Positions 56,290 through 63,582 of a DNA stretch of 64,000 bases are shown here, piece after piece. Numbering within the stretch: position 1 is the stretch's first letter; every line of letters begins with the position of its first letter. The notes beneath the pieces are model-generated. The model worked only from the letters and a program-made list of their open reading frames with translations. It searched no databases and was not told the DNA's origin. A program made the position numbers and the translations under genes. This stretch comes from an uncultured Monoglobus sp. GTDB taxonomy: Bacteria; Bacillota; Clostridia; Monoglobales; Monoglobaceae. Location of the stretch: positions 1 to 64,000 of the forward strand of contig CANRBF010000011.1 in the NCBI GenBank assembly GCA_947628795.1. Direction: 5' to 3'.

Positions 56290-57507
56290 ATGAAAACATC
56301 TTTTCCCCATATGGGATGCGTCACGGGATACAAGGTGCTGCTTGAAAAATTGGGCCACGAGGTGATAATGCCCGACGCTCCATCGCAGCGAACAATGGAG
56401 CTGGGCGTGAAATACAGCCCGGAGTTTATTTGTTTCCCGTTTAAGGTCATGATGGGAACCTACATAGAATGTGCCGAAAAAGGCGCGGAGCTTATCGTGT
56501 CCTCGGGCGGCGCGGGACCGTGCCGCGCGGGAATGTATCCCGATGTGCACCAGAAGGTGCTTCAGGAGCTGGGCTACAACACAAAGGTCGTTGTTTTCGA
56601 CAGCATGTTCCAGGACTTTAACGCGTTTTACGAAAAAGTCAAGGCGGTCAAAAACGGCACGCCCAACCGCAAGCTTCCCGGATTGGCGCTGTTCTGCTAC
56701 AAACTGATCAAAAAAATGGATAAGCTCGAGAAGCAGATGAAGATACTGCGCGCCTATGAGATAAATCAGGGCGATTACTCAAAGGCGTGGAAAGACATAG
56801 TGAAGATGTTTGAAAAATGCGACACCATACGCGACGTTGATCGAACATATAAGCAGGCGCTTGAGATATTCGAGGCGATACCCCGCCGCAAGGTCGAGGA
56901 AAGTCAGCGCATCAGAGTCGGCATTGTGGGAGAGATCTACGTTATAATGGAGCCCACGGTCAACAAAAACGTTGAGGAAATTTTGAATAATCTCGGCGTT
57001 GAGGTCGAGAACGTTCAGTACATATCGGATTGGGTCGAGCATAACGTGGTGCCTCAATGGCTGCCGTTCCCCAAGTCTCACAGAGTGTTCAGAATGTCGG
57101 ACAAGGTCGCGCCGCTCAACTGCGGCGGGCACGACAAGGAGAACATGGGCTGGGTACACGATTTCGCGAAACGCGGCTTCGACGGCGTTGTCCATCTTAT
57201 GCCCTTCGCCTGCCTGCCCGAACTGGTGAATTTGGGCAAGTTCCCGGCAATATCGAAGGAGCTCAACATGCCGATTATGTCTCTGTCGCTTGATGAGCAG
57301 ATGGGCGAGGCTCATGTCAAGACAAGGCTTGAAGCATTCACCGATCTTATAAAGAGCAAGCACTACGCCAAGCAGAAGCAGGGCATCGGTGACGCGATCG
57401 GCTCGGCGGCTCAGTCGGCCGCGAGAAAGGCTCAGTCAAAGGCGCAGGAGGTCAAGGACAATCTGGCTGCCTCGTCGCACGCGCCGATAAAACAGCACGC
57501 GAAATAG
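56290..57507 (+). CDS. 2-hydroxyacyl-CoA dehydratase-like protein (second activase-related segment)
   Basis: A 405-residue protein. The start is the ATG at 56290, preceded by GAGAGGTGA; a GTG at 56278 lies inside that site. Motifs include FPHMGCVTGYKVLLEKLG, SPEFICFPFKVMMG, SSGGAGPCRAGMYPDV and MPFACLPELVNLGKFPAI with conserved Cys residues, followed by SLDEQMGEAHVKTRLEAFTDLI, which parallels the end of the upstream protein. The C-terminal 45 residues are Ala/Lys/Gln-rich. It resembles HgdB-type [4Fe-4S] dehydratase subunits and the matching part of fused activases. Probably works with the neighbouring ATPase in an ATP-driven radical or electron-transfer reaction that is not yet defined. Confidence 0.82.
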   Translation: MKTSFPHMGCVTGYKVLLEKLGHEVIMPDAPSQRTMELGVKYSPEFICFPFKVMMGTYIECAEKGAELIVSSGGAGPCRAGMYPDVHQKVLQELGYNTKVVVFDSMFQDFNAFYEKVKAVKNGTPNRKLPGLALFCYKLIKKMDKLEKQMKILRAYEINQGDYSKAWKDIVKMFEKCDTIRDVDRTYKQALEIFEAIPRRKVEESQRIRVGIVGEIYVIMEPTVNKNVEEILNNLGVEVENVQYISDWVEHNVVPQWLPFPKSHRVFRMSDKVAPLNCGGHDKENMGWVHDFAKRGFDGVVHLMPFACLPELVNLGKFPAISKELNMPIMSLSLDEQMGEAHVKTRLEAFTDLIKSKHYAKQKQGIGDAIGSAAQSAARKAQSKAQEVKDNLAASSHAPIKQHAK

Positions 57508-57522
57508 GAGAAGAAACAGATC

Positions 57523-58515
57523 ATGAAATATTATTTAGGAATTGATATAGGTTCGGTCAGCACAAACGTGATCGCGATGGACGAAAACTATAACGTTTGC
57601 TTCAGTCAGTATATCAGAGCTAACGGCCAGCCTCTTGAAAGCGTCAAAAAGGGCATGAAGATGCTCAAGGACGCGGTCGGCTGCGAGGACGACGATATCC
57701 TGGGCATAGGTACTACCGGAAGCGGCAGAGAGCTTGCCGGAGTTCTGGTTGGAGCCGATGTTATAAAAAACGAGATAACCGCTCATGCCACCGCCACGCT
57801 GCACTATCACCCCGACGCGAGAACGATTTTCGAGATCGGCGGCCAGGACTCAAAGATAATAATTTTGCAGGACGGAATGGTGACCGACTTCGCTATGAAC
57901 ACGGTGTGCGCAGCGGGAACCGGCTCGTTCCTCGACCACCAGGCGGAGCGTCTGGGAGTGCCGATCGAGCAGTTCGGAGAATTAGCGCTCACGGCCGAGA
58001 AGGATGTGCGCATCGCGGGCCGCTGCACGGTTTTTGCCGAGTCTGACATGATAGCGAAGCAGCAGTACGGATTTTCCAAGGCGGAGATCATAAAGGGCCT
58101 GTGCACCGCGCTGGTGCGCAACTATATAAACAATCTGGGCAGAGCCAAGACTCTCAAGCCGCCGTTTATATTCCAGGGCGGAGTCGCCGCTAACGTGGGC
58201 ATCCGCAAGGCATTTGAGGACGAGGTCGGCGAAAAAGTGGTGATCCCCAAATACTACAACGTTATGGGCGCTATCGGAAGCGCGATACTCGCGAAGGAAT
58301 ATATAGAGGATAACCAAATCGAGAAGCCCTCGTTCAAGGGCTTCGGCCAGCTTGAGCTTGAGTTCAAGCCCACCAGCTTTGAGTGCCGCGGCTGCTCGAA
58401 TATGTGCGAGGTCATCCGCGTGATCTCATCGGACAACGAGGTTTTGGCGGTCTGGGGCGACAAGTGCGGCAAATACGCAGGCACGAGCAAAGCCTCGCGC
58501 ACCGCGGGAAGATAA
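57523..58515 (+). CDS. BadF/BadG/BcrA/BcrD-type ATPase (acyl-CoA dehydratase activase, HgdC-like)
   Basis: A 330-residue ASKHA-fold ATPase. Phosphate-binding motifs are YLGIDIGSVSTNVIAMD, GIGTTGSGRE, EIGGQDSKII and FQGGVAANVG. The two Cys that ligate the dimer-bridging [4Fe-4S] cluster in HgdC-type activators lie in NTVCAAGTGSFLDHQAERLG and IAGRCTVFAESDMI. A C-terminal extension has another Cys group, FECRGCSNMCEV, not found in plain HgdC. It uses ATP to drive single-electron transfer to a partner enzyme, most likely the two upstream proteins. It starts 15 bp after the upstream gene, with AGGAG nearby. Confidence 0.92.
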   Translation: MKYYLGIDIGSVSTNVIAMDENYNVCFSQYIRANGQPLESVKKGMKMLKDAVGCEDDDILGIGTTGSGRELAGVLVGADVIKNEITAHATATLHYHPDARTIFEIGGQDSKIIILQDGMVTDFAMNTVCAAGTGSFLDHQAERLGVPIEQFGELALTAEKDVRIAGRCTVFAESDMIAKQQYGFSKAEIIKGLCTALVRNYINNLGRAKTLKPPFIFQGGVAANVGIRKAFEDEVGEKVVIPKYYNVMGAIGSAILAKEYIEDNQIEKPSFKGFGQLELEFKPTSFECRGCSNMCEVIRVISSDNEVLAVWGDKCGKYAGTSKASRTAGR

Positions 58516-58544
58516 ATATCACAAACGATAAGGAGGAAAAAATC

Positions 58545-58790
58545 ATGGAATATACCTACAAGACAAGAGGCACCTGCTCTCAGATGATAACCTTTGAGGT
58601 AAACGACGGCAAGGTCAGCAACGTGAGATTTTTGGGCGGCTGCAACGGCAATACCCAGGGAGTCTCGGCGCTGGTCGAGGGCATGGACGCCAAAAAGGTG
58701 ATCAGCCTGCTCAAGGGCATAAACTGCAACGGCCGCGGCACATCGTGTCCCGATCAGCTTGCGTCCGCCCTGCAGGAAGCAATATCGTAA
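58545..58790 (+). CDS. TSCPD domain-containing small protein (TIGR03905 type)
   Basis: An 81-residue protein, one TSCPD domain: RGTCSQMITFEVNDGKVSNV, GGCNGNTQGVSALVEGMDAKKV and the signature CNGRGTSCPDQLASALQ. The ATG at 58545 has AAGGAGG 8 nt upstream; the frame is open further upstream but inside the activase gene. TSCPD domains also occur at the end of vitamin-B12-dependent ribonucleotide reductases, but the stand-alone protein has no known function. Four conserved Cys suggest metal or cluster binding. Last gene of the activase operon. Confidence 0.88.
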   Translation: MEYTYKTRGTCSQMITFEVNDGKVSNVRFLGGCNGNTQGVSALVEGMDAKKVISLLKGINCNGRGTSCPDQLASALQEAIS

Positions 58791-58794
58791 GACC

Positions 58795-58816
58795 AAAACC
58801 GCCGAAAGGCGGTTTT
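58795..58816. terminator. Terminator of the activase operon
   Basis: A 9-bp stem AAAACCGCC / GGCGGTTTT with a GAAA loop and TTTT; it lies between convergent genes and can serve both. Confidence 0.92.
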
Positions 58817-59056
58817 TTATTTTAATGCGTATTTTAAGACGCGCCGACAGGTCGGACAGAGTGAAATATTTTCAAATTTTTCAAGGTCTTTTTCTTCTCC
58901 GCAGTTAGCGCAGCGCGGTACGATCCTGAAAAGCGAGACGCCTATGCCGTCAGGCAGAGGCAGCATATTCGCTTCGGAATTTGGTTTTAGATTAAATTCT
59001 TCCCTATATTTTTTGGGAATTAATATTCTTCCTATCGAATCGATCTTAACTATCAT
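58817..59056 (-). CDS. AbrB/SpoVT-type DNA-binding protein with C-terminal zinc ribbon
   Basis: A 79-residue protein. Residues 1-50 are a swapped-hairpin AbrB domain (MIVKIDSIGRILIPKKYREEF), and the C-terminus has a Cys4 zinc ribbon (CANCG ... CPTCR). Such proteins are transition-state or antitoxin-like regulators. The start codon lies 25 nt after the terminator of leader RNA B, leaving no room for a separate promoter, so its expression should depend on read-through from that RNA. TAGGATGT serves as a weak ribosome-binding site. Confidence 0.82.
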   Translation of the reverse strand: MIVKIDSIGRILIPKKYREEFNLKPNSEANMLPLPDGIGVSLFRIVPRCANCGEEKDLEKFENISLCPTCRRVLKYALK

Positions 59057-59080
59057 ATCAGTACATCCTAAAGTTTAAAT

Positions 59081-59119
59081 AAAATAAAAAGTGTGCAGAA
59101 CAATCAGAGTTCCGCACAC
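59081..59119 (-). terminator. Intrinsic terminator ending leader RNA B
   Basis: Stem GTGTGCGGAAC / GTTCTGCACAC (one mismatch in 11) followed by TTTTTATTTTATTT on the minus strand. Confidence 0.85.
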
Positions 59120-59270
59120 GAAAAATGCTAAGCTCCGATTGTTGCGACACAAATCCTTTTCCACTTTGAAATTTTATGCAAAGTATGTGAAAATAGAGCA
59201 TGCATTTTTGCCAAAGCAAAAACACATACTTCGCACAAACCTCAAAGTAAAATATTGAATTTATGCCGCG
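59081..59270 (-). ncRNA. Structured leader RNA, copy B (unidentified family; riboswitch-like)
   Basis: About 190 nt on the minus strand. Helices (plus coordinates): closing stem 59257-59268 with 59145-59156 (12 bp including G-U pairs); 59242-59248 with 59163-59169; 59223-59231 with 59181-59189 (9 bp); apical hairpin TTTTTGC/GCAAAAA at 59216-59222 with 59205-59211. The conserved blocks match copy A: GGCAAAAATGC..GCTC at the apex and AACAATC.GAGC...GCATTTTTCGTGTG before the terminator. AACAATC can pair with GATTGTT in the terminator hairpin. Promoter, length and terminator position agree with copy A although the stems have different sequence. It lies between the AbrB-like gene and the divergent Fic gene. 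Confidence 0.7.
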
Positions 59271-59276
59271 ATATTA

Positions 59277-59305
59277 AGTATATCACTATAGAACAATTTA
59301 GTCAA
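59277..59305 (-). promoter_or_regulatory. Promoter of leader RNA B
   Basis: On the minus strand TTGACT (59300-59305) and TATACT (59277-59282) with a 17-bp spacer. The start site is predicted at the first bases of the closing helix, as in copy A. Confidence 0.75.
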
Positions 59306-59400
59306 CCGAAATTTATTGTTTTATATTTTTCTGAAATTGTGGGAATAGCTTATTTGTAGAGATTTAAATTGGTAAAACACCGTATTTTGAGAGTGTTATC

Positions 59401-59429
59401 TTGCTATTTTTACCTATGTGTGGTATAAT
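59401..59429 (+). promoter_or_regulatory. Promoter of the Fic gene
   Basis: TTGCTA (59401-59406) and TATAAT (59424-59429) with a 17-bp spacer; start codon 22 bp downstream. The 90 bp between this and the RNA B promoter are AT-rich with no other visible signal. Confidence 0.65.
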
Positions 59430-59451
59430 AATTATAAAGGAGGCGGGCTTT

Positions 59452-60357
59452 ATGAAATATATTTCCGTATCTCAAGCGGCGAAAAAATGGGGCGTGTCCG
59501 AGCGGAGCGTGCGCGGTTATTGCAGAGATGGCCGCGTGCCCGGCGCGTTTATTGCCGGAAACGCGTGGAGCATACCCGAAAACGCGCCAAAGCCGCCTCG
59601 AAAAAACGCGCGCAAAGCGAGACTAAAGACTTTGCTTGATATCTTGAAGGCCGAAAAAGCGGCAAGGCTGTCCGGCGGTATATATCACAAGCTCCAGATC
59701 GAGCTTACCTATAACTCGAATCATATAGAGGGCAGTCGTTTGACGTTTGATCAGACGCGATATATTTTTGAGACAAATACCATAGGCGCCGATGATAAGA
59801 ATCTCAATGTGGACGATATCGTCGAGACCGCAAATCATTTCAGATGTATCGACATGGTTATAGACAACGCGTCAAATAGGCTGAGTGAAAAGTTTATAAA
59901 AACTCTGCACGGCATGCTGAAAAACGGAACAGGCGATTCGAGGCTTGATTGGTTCAGCGTCGGCGGCTATAAAAAACTTCCCAACGAGGTTGGCGGAAAA
60001 GCGACAACCGAGCCCGGACGTGTTCACGATGAAGTGTCGGGATTGCTTGCGGAATACAATAATTTAAAAACTGTGACGTTTGATAATATAATCGACTTCC
60101 ACGCAAGATTTGAAAAAATACATCCGTTTCAGGACGGAAACGGCAGAGTCGGCAGATTGATAATGCTCAAAGAATGTCTTAAAAACAATATTGTTCCCTT
60201 TATAATCGACGAGAATTTCAAGCTGTATTATTATCGCGGGCTTAACGAGTGGCCCCGTGAGCGCGGATATCTTATCGACACCTGCCTTGCCGCGCAGGAT
60301 CGCTTCAAGGCATGGCTCGATTATTTCGGCATAGCGTATCAATATTTAATTATATAA
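59452..60357 (+). CDS. Fic family protein with N-terminal helix-turn-helix
   Basis: A 301-residue protein started at the ATG at 59452, which has AAAGGAGG upstream; in-frame sequence before it is promoter DNA. Residues 1-60 are a MerR/HTH_17-like DNA-binding segment (YISVSQAAKKWGVSERSVRGYCRDGRVPG). The Fic domain (about 75-295) has the active motif HPFQDGNGRVGR (from His224) intact and the internal inhibitory motif SNHIEG (about 89-94, [S/T]xxxE[G/N]), placing the inhibitor helix in the same chain, so it is self-inhibited. Fic proteins AMPylate or otherwise modify targets; with an HTH fusion it may act on DNA-associated proteins or be autoregulatory. No separate antitoxin is seen. Confidence 0.9.
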   Translation: MKYISVSQAAKKWGVSERSVRGYCRDGRVPGAFIAGNAWSIPENAPKPPRKNARKARLKTLLDILKAEKAARLSGGIYHKLQIELTYNSNHIEGSRLTFDQTRYIFETNTIGADDKNLNVDDIVETANHFRCIDMVIDNASNRLSEKFIKTLHGMLKNGTGDSRLDWFSVGGYKKLPNEVGGKATTEPGRVHDEVSGLLAEYNNLKTVTFDNIIDFHARFEKIHPFQDGNGRVGRLIMLKECLKNNIVPFIIDENFKLYYYRGLNEWPRERGYLIDTCLAAQDRFKAWLDYFGIAYQYLII

Positions 60358-60374
60358 AATTAGGAGGAGTTTAT

Positions 60375-62531
60375 ATGAAAAAGATTGTTTGTTTGGTATT
60401 GTCGGCGCTGCTCGCGATCTCGGTTATGCCGGTTTTCGCGGCGGACAGCGCGGGGCTTGAGGCGGCGATCACCGCGGCCAAGAGCCGAATTGAGGTTCCC
60501 GATGAGCTTTCGGAGTTCTCAAGCAGCGTTTCCGCCGAAAAAGACGGGATCACAACCTACAGACTTAATTGGGAGACCGCCGAGGGAGCCGAGACGCAAA
60601 AGAGGATCGAGACGACTGTGGACGGCCTCGGAAACATTCTGATGTACAGCTGCAGCGTGTTTGAAAACAGTTATCCGGGCAAGGCGTCTCTGCCTAAGCT
60701 CTCCGAATCCGAGGTGATCGCGGCGGCATACTCGCATCTGGCGAGGCTTGATCCCGCGCTCGCCGCGGAGTTTGACCCAAACGGCGAGCTCCTGTACGGC
60801 TACGGCGTGAACTCGGCAAGCGCGACGGTCCGCTTTGAGCGCCGAATAAACGGCCTGCCGTTTTGCGGAAACTATATGGATATTACTCTCAACAAGGACA
60901 CGGGCGAGCTCGTTCAGCTGACGTCCTCGATGACATACGCCGAAAATATCGCCTCGCCCGATGGCATTATAACGCCCGAGCAGGCGGCGGAGAAATTTAA
61001 GGCGCTGTCGCCCATGACCGCGAAATACATAACCAGGTACGGCGGAGAGGACGAGGACGACGCGGCGGTTCTGGCGTATGAGCCGAAAAACCCCGACGCG
61101 ATGATAGATGCCAAAACGGGAGAGGAATTCAAGCAGGATATTGGAGGAAGTCAAAGCGCCAATACAACGTACGGAGCTGCGAGCGGAATGTACGCGGCCG
61201 AGAGCGCGGCGTATGGCGGATTCACTCCGTCGGAGCTGGTGAACATGGAGCAGGTCGAGGGCCTGATGTCCGAGGCCGAGGCTCGGGCGGTCGTTGAGGC
61301 TATATCCGAGCTGCCGCTTGAGGGCAAGGAGTTTTCGGGCTGCACCTTTGATTATCTCAGAGGCAGCCGCAAGGACGACGGAACATTGACATACACCGCG
61401 AATCTGGCCTATTCGCTGAGTGAGGTGCGCGGCGATATGAACATGCGGGAGGACACGTTTGTTTTGATAGACGCCGAGAGTGGGGAGCTTCTCGATGTCA
61501 GCACGTTTAGTAATACAAACAACGGCCCTGAAAAGCCGTCTATCACCGAGGCGCAGGCGCTGGAGACCGCCAAGGCCTTTGCCGCCAAGTATGCGGCAGA
61601 TGAGTACGCAAAAGCGGACTCCGATATTGAGGCTTCGGATTCCGCGGCTCCCGAGTCGGATTATTACGGAGACTATTGGTTTGATTTTTACCGCATGGAA
61701 AACGGATACGAGTATCAAGAAAACAAGATTAGCATTACGGTCGACAAGGTCAGCGGAAAAATAAAGCGGTTTTCCAAGGATTGGGACGATGATATTGAGT
61801 TCGAATCGCCCGAGGGCATGATCTCCGCCGATGAGGCGTTTTTGGCGCTATCTAGGCGTCGCGGCATCGAGGCGCGTTATGTGCTTAGAACCGACGAAAG
61901 CGGCGCAAAGACCGCACAGATCGTTTACGCTTTGCTGATCGGCAAAGCGAGCATTGTTTCGGCAAAGAGCGGAAAGCTCTTGGACTACAACGGGAGCGAG
62001 CTTAAAGAGGACGAGGCGGCCGCTTCCGCGGACGATATAAGCGGACACTACGCCGAGAACGCGATAAGCGCGCTGCTTAAGAACGGAGTTGTTTCTCTGC
62101 CCGAAGGCGAGACAAGCTTCCGCCCGAACGACGTTATAACTCAGGGCGAGCTGCTGGCGTTTGTGGCGGCGCTCGAGGGTGAGCAATATCCGATAACACC
62201 GTATTACGAAAGAGGATTATACAAGTACGCCGCGGCCCGCGGGATAATAAAGAGCGGAGAGGCGCAGGATGAAAATTTGCCCTGCATACGCGAGGACGGA
62301 CCCAAGTATATCATACGGGCGCTGGGCTATGAGGAAATAGCTCAAATGACCGACATATTCGCGGCGGGATTTTCGGACAGCGCCGACATAACGTCCGACA
62401 TGGAGGGGTATATAGCTTTGGCGAAGGGCTTCGGCATAATCGGAGGCAACCCGGACAGCACCTTCGCGCCGAAAGATCAGCTGACAAGAGCCGACGCTGC
62501 GATAATGATCTATAATTATTTGACTAAGTAA
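60375..62531 (+). CDS. Secreted YcdB/YcdC-repeat protein with C-terminal SLH domains
   Basis: A 718-residue exported protein beginning at the ATG at 60375 (AGGAGGAG upstream). A signal peptide (1-22, ending PVFAAD) is followed by YcdB/YcdC-like (DUF4901, PepSY-related) repeats (about 25-250 and 315-560) with ARLDPALAAEFDPNGELLYGY, INGLPFCGNYMDITLNKDTG and NKISITVDKVSGKIKRF. SLH-type domains are at about 565-718 (DISGHYAENAISALLKNGVV; ALAKGFGIIGGNPDSTFAP). PepSY-like domains are often protease inhibitors or regulators; function here is unknown. It follows the Fic gene by 17 bp and is probably co-transcribed, although the functions look unrelated. Confidence 0.85.
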   Translation: MKKIVCLVLSALLAISVMPVFAADSAGLEAAITAAKSRIEVPDELSEFSSSVSAEKDGITTYRLNWETAEGAETQKRIETTVDGLGNILMYSCSVFENSYPGKASLPKLSESEVIAAAYSHLARLDPALAAEFDPNGELLYGYGVNSASATVRFERRINGLPFCGNYMDITLNKDTGELVQLTSSMTYAENIASPDGIITPEQAAEKFKALSPMTAKYITRYGGEDEDDAAVLAYEPKNPDAMIDAKTGEEFKQDIGGSQSANTTYGAASGMYAAESAAYGGFTPSELVNMEQVEGLMSEAEARAVVEAISELPLEGKEFSGCTFDYLRGSRKDDGTLTYTANLAYSLSEVRGDMNMREDTFVLIDAESGELLDVSTFSNTNNGPEKPSITEAQALETAKAFAAKYAADEYAKADSDIEASDSAAPESDYYGDYWFDFYRMENGYEYQENKISITVDKVSGKIKRFSKDWDDDIEFESPEGMISADEAFLALSRRRGIEARYVLRTDESGAKTAQIVYALLIGKASIVSAKSGKLLDYNGSELKEDEAAASADDISGHYAENAISALLKNGVVSLPEGETSFRPNDVITQGELLAFVAALEGEQYPITPYYERGLYKYAAARGIIKSGEAQDENLPCIREDGPKYIIRALGYEEIAQMTDIFAAGFSDSADITSDMEGYIALAKGFGIIGGNPDSTFAPKDQLTRADAAIMIYNYLTK

Positions 62532-62542
62532 AGATTGTGAAT

Positions 62543-62589
62543 AATAAGGCGTGTCAAAAATAAGCTGTTTGACATGCCTTATTTTTATT
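62543..62589 (+). terminator. Terminator of the Fic-YcdB/SLH operon
   Basis: A 16-bp stem AATAAGGCGTGTCAAA / TTTGACATGCCTTATT (one G-U pair) followed by TTTATTC. Confidence 0.9.
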
Positions 62590-62683
62590 CAACACTCAAT
62601 CGGCTGTGCATCGGCGCTTGCGGTTTTTCTCTGATTCTTCAAATTTTTAAAATTATAACGCTGTTCTTTGGTATATTTCAGGC

Positions 62684-62712
62684 TTGACATACAAACAGCT
62701 ATGTTGTAAAAT
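62684..62712 (+). promoter_or_regulatory. Promoter of the rfb genes
   Basis: TTGACA (62684-62689) and TAAAAT (62707-62712) with a 17-bp spacer, 54 bp before rfbF. Confidence 0.7.
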
Positions 62713-62766
62713 ATAAATGATATTCTACCGACATTTGACATTTTTCGAGAACAAAGGAGAAGAGCT

Positions 62767-63543
62767 ATGAAAGTGGTAATTTTAGCCGGAGGATTGGGAA
62801 CGCGAATCTCGGAGGAAAGCCATCTGCGCCCGAAGCCGATGATAGAGATCGGCGGCATGCCGATAATGTGGCATATAATGAAAGAGTATTCGCATTACGG
62901 ATACAACGACTTTATCATTTGCGCCGGATATAAGCAATATGTGATAAAGGAATATTTTGCCGACTACTATCTGCACCGCAGCGATGTGACTTTTGATTTC
63001 GGTCATGAGAACAAGATGATAGTTCACAATAACGTGGCGGAGCCCTGGAAGGTGACGATCGTCGACACCGGTCTTCACACCATGACCGGCGGCAGGGTGA
63101 AGCGCGTCCGTGATTATATCGGCGAGGAAACCTTTATGTTGACCTACGGCGATGGTCTGTGCGATATTGATATAAACAAGCTTGTGGATTTCCACAAGAG
63201 CCACGGCAAGATCGCCACTATCACCGCAATTGACTTAAATCAGCGCTTTGGAGTTTTGGAGATCGCGAAATCCGGACTGGTGAAGGCCTTCCGCGAGAAG
63301 GACGAGGAGGACGGAGATGTGATAAACGGCGGCTACATGGTTCTTGAACCAAAGGTGTTTGATTATATTGAGGGCAGCCGCACGGTGTTTGAGAAGGAGC
63401 CGATGGAAAGGCTCGCCAGAGAGGGTGAGATGATGGCCTACAGGCACGACGGTTTCTGGCGCTGTATGGACACCCAGCGTGACAAGATGGTTCTTGAGCG
63501 GATGTGGGAGGAAGGCAACGCGCCCTGGAAGGTTTGGTATTGA
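62767..63543 (+). CDS. rfbF: Glucose-1-phosphate cytidylyltransferase
   Basis: A 258-residue nucleotidyltransferase making CDP-glucose from CTP and glucose-1-phosphate. The signature is VVILAGGLGTRISEESHLRPKPM, with EIGGMPIMWHIMKEYSHYG, LTYGDGLCDID for metal binding, and INGGYMVLEP. Full length for the family. AAAGGAGA precedes the ATG. First gene of a CDP-sugar pathway with rfbG next, probably supplying deoxysugars for surface or S-layer glycan. Confidence 0.95.
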   Translation: MKVVILAGGLGTRISEESHLRPKPMIEIGGMPIMWHIMKEYSHYGYNDFIICAGYKQYVIKEYFADYYLHRSDVTFDFGHENKMIVHNNVAEPWKVTIVDTGLHTMTGGRVKRVRDYIGEETFMLTYGDGLCDIDINKLVDFHKSHGKIATITAIDLNQRFGVLEIAKSGLVKAFREKDEEDGDVINGGYMVLEPKVFDYIEGSRTVFEKEPMERLAREGEMMAYRHDGFWRCMDTQRDKMVLERMWEEGNAPWKVWY

Positions 63544-63582
63544 TTTTTGGGAATAATAAAAGATAATAAAAAAGATAATAAT

